A stretch of DNA of 33,106 nt from Candidatus Sysuimicrobiota bacterium CSP1-3 (lineage in GTDB: Bacteria; Sysuimicrobiota; Sysuimicrobiia; Sysuimicrobiales; Humicultoraceae). The notes below the pieces were generated by a model. The model saw only the letters and a program-made list of their open reading frames with translations, was not told the origin of the DNA and made no database searches. The translations under genes and the position numbers were made by a program. Each line of letters opens with the position of its first letter. The stretch's first letter is position 1. Location of the stretch: assembly GCA_001443485.1 (NCBI GenBank), contig LDXQ01000001.1, forward strand, positions 1 through 33,106, in the 5' to 3' direction. This document shows positions 1 to 7,370 of the stretch, in pieces.

Positions 1-109
<109 letters not shown>

Positions 110-181
110 CTACCCACCACGGCGGAGTTCGGTGCCGCCGTGATGGGCGCGGTTCCTTACCACTATGGAGTTTTCAAGGAG

Positions 182-214
182 TAGCCCGCTCCAAAAGGAG
201 TGGGCTATTCCCTT
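182..214 (+). terminator. Hairpin downstream of 16S, probable terminator
   Basis: TAGCCCGCTCC-AAAA-GGAGTGGGCTA (11-bp stem with one G-U) followed by a modest T-rich tract TTCCCTT. Confidence 0.55.
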
Positions 215-334
215 GTATTGGCTCTCCATCTCACCCTGAGCGCCGTCACACAGATGCGGACGTGTCGGCTTCTGCTCTCCGCAAATGCCTCGCGCGTGGC
301 ACCCGCAGAAGCGAGGGCTTCTCGGGACGCGGGC

Positions 335-837
335 ATGGAGAAGTTCACGCTGACGGCGCGGGCGCGGGCAATTCGGATCGAGCCGGCCGAGGCCGAGAGG
401 ATCATCGTTCGTTTCCCCTACAGTCCTGAGTACGTTGCGAAGATCAGAACGGTCCCGGGCCGCCGCTGGCATCCCGACCAGAAGCACTGGACGGTTCCTC
501 ACGACGACGCAGCCCTTGCGCACCTGCTGGCACTCTTTGGTGACCACATTGTCGACCTCGACTCCGCGCTTCGGTCAGCGCAACGGCGCGACGGTCAGCC
601 GCGCAGGCTGCTCTTGAAATTCCCGACGCCTCGCCGCAGGTGCCCGGGCTCCTTGATCGCGTGCGTGAGACCCTCCGCGTCCGGCATTACAGCCGGAGGA
701 CCGAGCAGGCGTACGTCGCCTGGATCATCCGGTTCATCGAGTTCCACGGCCCGCGCGACCCCGGCGAGATAAGCAAGCGGGAGGTCATATACCCACGCTC
801 TGGAACCGAGGCGGGAAAGGTGGCAGGAGCCCGATAG
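335..837 (+). pseudogene. Integron-type tyrosine recombinase, N-terminal fragment, frameshifted and truncated
   Basis: Frame 2: MEKFTLTARARAIRIEPAEAERIIVRFPYSPEYVAKIRTVPGRRWHPDQKHWTVPH. It continues in frame 1 as VPGLLDRVRETLRVRHYSRRTEQAYVAWIIRFIEFHGPRDPGEISKREV (SAM-like N-terminal integrase domain). No catalytic domain follows. Confidence 0.75.
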
Positions 838-1131
838 ACGGGCTGCAACCATGAGGCAGTCGGGGGGGGACGCCAGGGACGTTAGACTAACCGGCCTGGC
901 AGTATAATGCTTGGCAAGGGCTGCGCAGGATGACGGGGATTCAGGCCGAACGGGCGGTTCCGGGGGGGCGGGCTTCTGGCCCCCGTCGTGTTAGGTTGAC
1001 ACGGGTGGGGTGTTAGGCTGGTCGGTCTAAACAGAAGTTAGCCCGCCGAGAATCCGTCCCGCGTCAATGTCAACCGCGGGTGGGAAGTTCAGTCCGAGGA
1101 CTCGTCTCAAATGCCTTGAGCGGAAAGTCAC

Positions 1132-1509
1132 ATGAGCGATGCTACCGGACGAGAGCAATCAGATGAGGCCAAGGCCCTTGTCGAGCGAGTCTATTCGGCC
1201 TTCAATCGAAGAGAAGCAGAAGCGCTGGAGTCGTTGCTTTCATCGGAGTTTGTCGATCATACCGCCGGAGAAGGCCAGCAGCCCGGGGTAGAAGGCATCA
1301 AGCGTGTTTGGCAACAGCTGTGGACTATATACCCGGACATCCAGGTCAAGTTGGAGGACATGTTCGGCGAGGGTGACCGCGTAGTATCCCGGGTGTTCTT
1401 CTGGTCCCCCTCGCAAGACCGACCAATTGGATTCGCCATCGAGATCTTCCAGGTTGCGGGCGGGAGAGTGATTGCACTTTGGAATGTGCTGAAGCTCGGC
1501 CGTACTTGA
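1132..1509 (+). CDS. SnoaL-like polyketide cyclase / ester cyclase family protein, probable integron cassette ORF
   Basis: ORF resembles the SnoaL-like fold (ALVERVYSAFNRREAEALESLLSSEFVDHTAG...GIKRVWQQLWTIYPDIQVKLEDMFGEGDRVVSRV). Followed by an attC-like site. Confidence 0.8.
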   Translation: MSDATGREQSDEAKALVERVYSAFNRREAEALESLLSSEFVDHTAGEGQQPGVEGIKRVWQQLWTIYPDIQVKLEDMFGEGDRVVSRVFFWSPSQDRPIGFAIEIFQVAGGRVIALWNVLKLGRT

Positions 1510-1537
1510 TCCTCTCCATTTCGCAGGGTGAGGGGCG

Positions 1538-1627
1538 GGCTAACAACTCGCTGCAGCGGGCGCAGCCTCAGCGCGATTTCATGTTCGCAGTAGCTTTGCT
1601 GCGCCGCTGAGCTCGATGCCGTTGGGC
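1538..1627 (+). repeat. attC-like recombination site 1 (59-base element)
   Basis: Outer boxes GGCTAAC (1538-1544) and GTTGGGC (1621-1627, matches GTTRRRY). Imperfectly palindromic arms AACTCGCTGCAGCGGGCGCAG / CTGCGCCGCTGAGCTCGATG. Confidence 0.75.
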
Positions 1628-1693
1628 ATCAGAGCAATATGAATCTGCACTACAGAGTGAGCAGCGCGGTCCAACAGCGTTCACCGGAAAAAT

Positions 1694-2656
1694 ATGATAG
1701 AGCTTTACCCAGAGATCGAACCATACGACCACGGCATGCTCGATGTCGGCGACGGGAACCTTGTGTACTGGGAGACCTGCGGCAATCCGCACGGCAAACC
1801 CGCTGTCGTCCTCCACGGCGGTCCCGGCTCTGGGTGTTCGACCGGAGTACGTCGCTTCTTCAATCCCAGCGCCTACCGGATCGTACTGTTTGATCAGCGA
1901 GGCTGTGGCCGCAGTACGCCGCATGCGAGTGACCCGCGCACGGACCTCTCGGTCAACACGACCGAGCACCTGCTTGCGGACATCGAACGCCTGCGGCACC
2001 ACCTTGGCATCGACCAGTGGGTGCTGTTCGGCGGCTCTTGGGGGTCTACGCTCGGACTTGCCTACGCCGAGCGACACCCGCAGCGGGTCACTGCAATCGT
2101 GCTCGTCGGCGTGACGACCACGCGGCGGTCGGAGATCGACTGGCTCTACCGCGGTGTGGCGCCGTTGTTCCCGGCGCAGTGGGCGCGTTTCCGTGCTGGC
2201 GCCCCTGCCACCGAACGCGATGGTGACCTTGTTGAGGCCTACTACAGACTCCTGCAGGAGCCTGATCCTGTGGTGCGTGCCAAGGCCGCGAAAGACTGGT
2301 GTGAGTGGGAGTCGGCGCTTGTGTCGGTGGACCCGGACGCCACGCCGGACACTCGGCGCTTGCAGCCCGCGTTCCAGATGGCGTTTGCGCGCATCGTGAC
2401 GCACTATTTCCGGCACAACGCGTGGCTCAAAGACGGGCTCCTGTTGCGGAATGCTGCTGTCCTGACCGGCATCCCGGGCGTCATGGTCCAAGGCCGCCTC
2501 GATCTCGGGGGACCGCTCGTCACCGCATGGGAACTTGCCCAGGCGTGGCCGGACGGCGAACTCGTGGTCGTCAGCGGCGCCGGTCATTCGTCCGGGGACC
2601 CTGGCATGAGCGCAGCGGTGATCGCCGCTACTGATCGATTTGCCGCACGCTACTAA
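1694..2656 (+). CDS. pip: Proline iminopeptidase (alpha/beta hydrolase), probable integron cassette ORF
   Basis: MIELYPEIEPYDHGMLDVGDGNLVYWETCGNPHGKPAVVLHGGPGSGCS...FDQRGCGRSTPHA, nucleophile elbow FGGSWGSTLGLAYAERHP, GAGHS near the C-terminus. Confidence 0.92.
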   Translation: MIELYPEIEPYDHGMLDVGDGNLVYWETCGNPHGKPAVVLHGGPGSGCSTGVRRFFNPSAYRIVLFDQRGCGRSTPHASDPRTDLSVNTTEHLLADIERLRHHLGIDQWVLFGGSWGSTLGLAYAERHPQRVTAIVLVGVTTTRRSEIDWLYRGVAPLFPAQWARFRAGAPATERDGDLVEAYYRLLQEPDPVVRAKAAKDWCEWESALVSVDPDATPDTRRLQPAFQMAFARIVTHYFRHNAWLKDGLLLRNAAVLTGIPGVMVQGRLDLGGPLVTAWELAQAWPDGELVVVSGAGHSSGDPGMSAAVIAATDRFAARY

Positions 2657-2745
2657 CATGATGGCTGCATCAGCACAAAGCAGCGGGGCATGGCGGCACC
2701 ATGCAAAGGCGATGCGAAGGCCATTGGCGCATACTGACACACTCT

Positions 2746-2827
2746 GCCCAACAAGGGCATGCAGGCGACGGCGTACAGCGTGCGCTGCGCTCCCGCTTCC
2801 CGCCGCGCCTGATGCCTGGCGTTAGGC
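2746..2827 (+). repeat. attC-like recombination site 2 (59-base element)
   Basis: GCCCAAC (RYYYAAC, 2746-2752) and GTTAGGC (GTTRRRY, 2821-2827). Near-complementary arms GCCCAACAAGGGCATGCAGGCGACGGCG / CGCCGCGCCTGATGCCTGGCGTTAGGC. Confidence 0.85.
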
Positions 2828-3083
2828 GCCTACGAGGAGTCTCACATGGCCGCCGGCAGGGCTCCGCAGTCGTATTCTGAGTGAGAAGCGGATCCCGATC
2901 CCGGTCGGTGCGATTATCGGTAACTCAGTTGCACCCTCAGCCGCCGGCAAAGCGGTTCTCGTCAACTGGAAGCGAGCGGTGGCAGCCACGGCGAAGCAGG
3001 CCAGGGGTGCGGCCCCTCTCAACCCGGACTGGACCTATGCGGTGAGCGCGGGTTTCTCGTTCCACATGCCCTCCCATGGCAAT

Positions 3084-3260
3084 CACATCTTCGACCGCTT
3101 CTACAAATCGAAGGACTCCCGCGGCACAGGGCTCGGGCTGGCGCTTGCCAAGAGCCTCGTGATGGCGCACGGAGGGGAGATCGCCGCGTCGAGCGAACTA
3201 GGCCGGGGCACCATGATCTGCTTCGCGCTCCCGCTTGACCCCGGCGCGGGCTCAAGGTGA
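3084..3260 (+). pseudogene. Sensor histidine kinase C-terminal (HATPase) fragment
   Basis: HIFDRFYKSKDSRGTGLGLALAKSLVMAHGGEIAASSELGRGTMICFALPLD has the F/G2 boxes of a kinase ATPase domain. The upstream sequence does not encode the rest of a kinase. Confidence 0.7.
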
Positions 3261-3265
3261 AGTGC

Positions 3266-3790
3266 ATGACGAAGAAGCAGCCCTGGTTCGAACGGCAATT
3301 CCCCACCGGCCTGCCGGCGACGCTCTTCCCCGTCATCGTCGAGCGGCTACGCGGCACTCCGGCCCGGGTGGAAGAGCGCCTGGGCCGGCTGACGGCCCCG
3401 GTGCTGACCCACCGCTCCGGCAACACTTGGTCCATTCAGGAAAACGCCGGGCATCTGCTGGACCTCGAGCCGCTGTGGCTCGCGCGGGTGGAAGACCTGC
3501 TGACCCGGCGGCCCGAGATGACCCCGGCCGACCTGACCAATCGCCGGACCCACGAAGCGAACCACAATGCCACTCCACTCGCAACGCTGCTGCGTGAATT
3601 CCGGCAGGCCCGGGCGGTCCTGGTGCGCCGGCTGGAGACGGTAGACGTGGCCGCACTGGCGTATACGGCGCCGCATCCCCGCCTGCACGTGCCCATGAAC
3701 CTCGTGGATCACGCCTTCTTCGTCGCCGAGCACGATGACTATCACCTGGCGCGGATGACTGAACTGCTTGCCGAGTTCGGCGCGAGCTGA
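3266..3790 (+). CDS. DinB-family protein
   Basis: ORF with DinB-like pattern (NTWSIQENAGHLLDLEPLWLARVEDLL...VDHAFFVAEHDDYHLARMTELL). AAGGTG ribosome-binding site upstream of ATG 3266. Confidence 0.75.
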   Translation: MTKKQPWFERQFPTGLPATLFPVIVERLRGTPARVEERLGRLTAPVLTHRSGNTWSIQENAGHLLDLEPLWLARVEDLLTRRPEMTPADLTNRRTHEANHNATPLATLLREFRQARAVLVRRLETVDVAALAYTAPHPRLHVPMNLVDHAFFVAEHDDYHLARMTELLAEFGAS

Positions 3791-3799
3791 ACCCCGTCT

Positions 3800-4495
3800 A
3801 TGAGCCTGGACCTCGACACCACCGTCAAGCTGGCGATCTACACCACCATCGCCGAGACGGCGGCGGCGCCCACGGCGGTCGCGGTAGCGCAGCGGATCGG
3901 GGCAGCCCCGCAGCAGGTCGAAGCCGCCTTCACCCGTCTGTACGAGAAGCGCCTCCTCGTTCCCGAGCCGGGTGATCCGTCGCGCATTCGCATGGCGCCG
4001 CCATTCTCCGGCGTCCCCACGGCGTTCCCGGTGGAAGCGCGAGGCAAGCGCTACTACGCCAACTGCGTCTGGGATGCGCTGGGGATTCCGGCCGCGCTGC
4101 ACGAAGATGCCGTGATTCCTGCGGCGGACGCCTTCACCGGCGAGCGGCTCACGCTTGAGGTGAAAGCCGGGCGGGCCGTGCCACAGGAATGCGTCATCCA
4201 CTTTGCGGTCCCCGCCGCCCGCTGGTGGGAAGACATCATCTATACCTGAGCCACGATGCTCCTCTTCCGGTCGGAAGAGACGGTCGATCACTGGTGCCAG
4301 GCTCACCGGGTTCCCCGGCGTCCCCTCATCACGCTCGGCCAGTTGTGGCAGCTAGCGGTCATCTGGTACGCGAACCGCCTTACTGCGGAATCGCGGCGCC
4401 CCGCGGCGGACGAGATGGCATCGGTCTTCGCGGCCGTCGGCCTGGAAGGACCCTTCTGGGATCCCAAGGCAGATACTTGGCGGTCAGCCATCTAG
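3800..4495 (+). CDS. MerB-like organomercurial (alkylmercury) lyase family protein, with one in-frame UGA at 4247-4249 (codon 150) aligning with catalytic Cys159; candidate selenoprotein
   Basis: The 3800-4249 and 4256-4495 ORFs are in the same frame. YANCVWDALGIPAAL aligns with MerB YAWCALDTLIFPALI (C96, D99). WWEDIIYT-UGA-ATMLLFRSEETVDHW aligns with MerB FCCHVHFFASVPTAEDW (C159 at the UGA). Confidence 0.75.
4262..4279 (+). promoter_or_regulatory. Candidate bacterial SECIS-like hairpin
   Basis: CTCTTCC-GGTC-GGAAGAG, a perfect 7-bp stem. Apical loop GGUC lies 20-23 nt after the UGA. Confidence 0.5.
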
Positions 4496-4635
4496 CCCTG
4501 CAGGGTGGGTCTGAGCACCCAATGACAGGCGATCATCAACCCCCGGCCGGCCGCTTCCTGATGAGGGTGAACTGGGTTACGCTGGTGAGGATTCTGCAGC
4601 GCCGTGCGCAGAGGGAGAGGAGGTCGTAAGGCTCG

Positions 4636-5193
4636 ATGAGACTTGAGGTCGCCACGCTCGCGGGTGGGTGCTTCTGGTGCCTGGAGGCCGTCTTCAACGA
4701 CCTGCAGGGTGTCGAATCCGTCGTCTCCGGGTACTCCGGGGGTCACGTCCCGCACCCAACGTACGAGCAGGTCTGCGACGACACGACCGGGCACGCCGAG
4801 GTCGTGCAGATCCCCTTCGATCCCGCGGTCATTTCCTATCGCGATCTGCTGCAGGTCTTCTTCACCGTCCACGACCCGACCACGCTCAACCGGCAGGGCC
4901 CGGACGCGGGGACTCAATACCGCTCGGCGATCTTCTACCACTCGCCCGACCAGAAGGCGACGGCGGAGGAGGTCATGCGGGAACTGACCGAGGCCGGCGT
5001 CTGGAGTGATCCGATCGTCACCGAGGTGAGGCCGTTCGAGGTGTTCTATCCCGCCGAGGACTACCATCAGCGCTACTTCGAGCGGAACCCGAACCAGCCG
5101 TACTGTCGCATGGTGGTCGCGCCCAAGGTGGCGAAGTTCCGGAAGCAGTACCTGTCGCGGCTGAAGAAAGTCGGCGGGCCGGCCGGCTCCTGA
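4636..5193 (+). CDS. msrA: Peptide-methionine (S)-S-oxide reductase
   Basis: LEVATLAGGCFWCLEAVFNDLQGVESVVSGYSGGHVPHPTYEQVC, EDYHQRYFERNPNQPYC. Confidence 0.95.
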   Translation: MRLEVATLAGGCFWCLEAVFNDLQGVESVVSGYSGGHVPHPTYEQVCDDTTGHAEVVQIPFDPAVISYRDLLQVFFTVHDPTTLNRQGPDAGTQYRSAIFYHSPDQKATAEEVMRELTEAGVWSDPIVTEVRPFEVFYPAEDYHQRYFERNPNQPYCRMVVAPKVAKFRKQYLSRLKKVGGPAGS

Positions 5194-5200
5194 GCGTTCC

Positions 5201-5680
5201 GTGGAGCGGAAGGCGTTTCAGGACTACTATCCGGATGAACTGGCCTACTGCTTCGGCTGCGGGCGGCTCAACGAACACGGGCACCAGCTGAAGAGCTACT
5301 GGGACGGAGACGAAACGGTCGCGGTCTTCCAGCCGCAGGCCCACCACATCGCCATCCCCGGCTACGTCTACGGCGGGCTGATCGCCTCGCTCATCGACTG
5401 CCATGCGACGGGCACGGCCTCAGCGGCGGCGTATCGTGCGGCGGGGCGGGAGATGGGCACGGAACCCGCGCTTCGTTTCGTGACGGCATCGCTGCGCATC
5501 GACTATCTGCGGCCGACTCCGCTCGGGGTGCCGCTGGAAGTCCGGGGACGGGTGAAGGAGATCCAGGGACGCAAAGTGATCGTGACCGCCACAGTATCGG
5601 CGGAGGGTGAAGTCACCGCCCGCGGCGAGATTGTGGCGGTGCAGATGCCCGAGCACTTGAAGCCAAAGACTGCCCCGTAA
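5201..5680 (+). CDS. PaaI-like hotdog-fold thioesterase
   Basis: AYCFGCGRLNEHGHQLKSYW...GYVYGGLIASLIDCHATGTASAAAY...SLRIDYLRPTPLGVPLEVRG. Confidence 0.85.
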   Translation: MERKAFQDYYPDELAYCFGCGRLNEHGHQLKSYWDGDETVAVFQPQAHHIAIPGYVYGGLIASLIDCHATGTASAAAYRAAGREMGTEPALRFVTASLRIDYLRPTPLGVPLEVRGRVKEIQGRKVIVTATVSAEGEVTARGEIVAVQMPEHLKPKTAP

Positions 5681-5796
5681 GCCTGCGCGTTACCTTCCTC
5701 CCGTAGGGCCTAGTCCCGCACCCTCCTGGGCATAAGTCTCAGGTGGACCTGCACGAAGGCGCCTCTCGACCTCGGGCGTTCCGACACGAAAGTGCC

Positions 5797-7368
5797 ATGA
5801 ACATTTCATTGAACCCAGAGGCCCCGCTCGCTCAACTCTACCGGCAGGCCCGCGCGCTGGCGTCCGAGGAGACCGCCCGCCCGGGAGAGGCCCTCACCCT
5901 CTCCGAGACGAGCGCCTCGGCGTTCGCCGACCTCGTCGCCCAGGGCGGGCGCGGTCCCAGTGCCGGGGCCAGTCCGGTGGATCGCCGCCGCGATCAGGTC
6001 CGGCGGGCCGTCATCGCCGCACTGCAGCACCAGGCCCTGATGGCCCGGCGGGCGTGGGTGCAGCAGAGAGGATCCTCTGCCGACGGCGATCCTCAGGTGA
6101 AGGCGCTGCTGGTGCAGGCCACGACCCTGGCGGAAGCGGCGCTCAACCTCCACCGCGAGGGCGACGCGGGGCGCAATGAGGCCGAGTACGTCCGGCATTT
6201 CCTGCGGGCCACGTCCACGGTCGCCGCGGCCCCGGCGAAGAAGCCGCTTCCGGTCGCGCCTGCTCACGCCGAACCACAGCCGACGGTCGCCCAGCCGGCC
6301 GAGGCGCAGGCCGCCGCAGCACAGCCCGCGATCGCGGAATCGACACCCGCGCCGGCGCCGGCGCAGGCCGCCGCAGCACGCGTAGCAACGCCGCCCACGT
6401 CCCCCGGCATCGTCGTCGTAGGACCGCCCGCGGAACCGATGCCCGAAAAGGAGACCCCCCGCCTGGCGCGGGAGCGCGCGGCGGTCAAGACCGCATCCGC
6501 CCCGCGCCTGCGCCCTGCCCTCGTGGGAGCGCTCGCCGTGATCGCGTTGATCGGTTTCGCCGTGGGCGTGATGACGGCGCCGCGCTTTCTGGGCAACAAC
6601 CAGCGGTCAACGAAACCGCCGCAGCAGGCAGCCGCTGCGCTGCCGACCGCTTCCCCACAATCGACACGCCCGCCGGTCGCGGCGGTGGCGCCTGCTCCGT
6701 CCGGTGCGCCAGGTGCTGCCGTATCACCGGAGGCGGCAGCCGCGGTCTCCCCGTCGGCGCCGCAGCCGACCGTCCGGCCGACGCCGCAGCGGACCCCTCC
6801 GCCGGGGCCGGCAATGGTCGAGCTCGTGTTCCGTTCGGAACCGAACCGCGCTCAGGTCTACGTCAACGGGACCCTCAAGGGGACGACGCCGCTGCAACTG
6901 GAGGCGCTTCCCGGCACGGCACTCGCGGTGACGGTGCGCCGCGGCTCGCGCGTCTGGCGCGGCACCGTGCGCGTGGGACAGAGCGGCATTCAGGCGATCA
7001 CGGTGCGTCTGCCGCAGCCGGTCGTCGCCCAGAAACCCCCCACAGCCGCTCCGACGGCCGCACCCGTCTCGCCGCCGACCGCGATGAACCGGCGGGAGCA
7101 CTTTGAGGGTCTGCTCGCGCAGGGAGTGGACCTGTACCGGTCCGGCTGGTATGGACCCGCCGCCGCGCGGTTCCGCCAAGCCATCATCGTCATGCCGGAC
7201 TCCCCGCGGGGCTACCTCTGGCTCGCCCGCGCCAGCTTCAAGGCGGGCCGGTATCAGGAGGCCCGCAGGGCGCTTGAAAAGGTGATCGCGATGGCCCCGG
7301 GGAGCGAGTCGGCACGCGAGGCCCAGAAGCTGCTCAACCTGCTCAAGCACGTGGAGAAAGGCGCGTAA
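5797..7368 (+). CDS. Membrane protein with Ala/Pro-rich linkers, PEGA domain and C-terminal TPR repeats
   Basis: TM segment ALVGALAVIALIGFAVGVMTA. PEGA-like VELVFRSEPNRAQVYVNGTLKGTTPLQLEALPG. TPR-like region from about 7100. ORF extends from 5743; ATG at 5797 preferred. Confidence 0.7.
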   Translation: MNISLNPEAPLAQLYRQARALASEETARPGEALTLSETSASAFADLVAQGGRGPSAGASPVDRRRDQVRRAVIAALQHQALMARRAWVQQRGSSADGDPQVKALLVQATTLAEAALNLHREGDAGRNEAEYVRHFLRATSTVAAAPAKKPLPVAPAHAEPQPTVAQPAEAQAAAAQPAIAESTPAPAPAQAAAARVATPPTSPGIVVVGPPAEPMPEKETPRLARERAAVKTASAPRLRPALVGALAVIALIGFAVGVMTAPRFLGNNQRSTKPPQQAAAALPTASPQSTRPPVAAVAPAPSGAPGAAVSPEAAAAVSPSAPQPTVRPTPQRTPPPGPAMVELVFRSEPNRAQVYVNGTLKGTTPLQLEALPGTALAVTVRRGSRVWRGTVRVGQSGIQAITVRLPQPVVAQKPPTAAPTAAPVSPPTAMNRREHFEGLLAQGVDLYRSGWYGPAAARFRQAIIVMPDSPRGYLWLARASFKAGRYQEARRALEKVIAMAPGSESAREAQKLLNLLKHVEKGA

Positions 7369-7370
7369 CG

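Noticed and set aside
4256-4495. The 4256-4495 ORF as an independent small gene
   Set aside because: It is in frame with 3800-4249, lacks a ribosome-binding site before ATG 4256 and continues the MerB-like homology.
4636-5193. MsrA as another selenoprotein
   Set aside because: MsrA is a known Sec family elsewhere, but here the active site is a normal GGCFWC with a TGC codon.
6304-6378. Direct repeat GCGCAGGCCGCCGCAGCAC occurring twice
   Set aside because: Codes for an Ala/Pro/Gln-rich linker in the PEGA/TPR protein; low-complexity coding, not a mobile or regulatory repeat.
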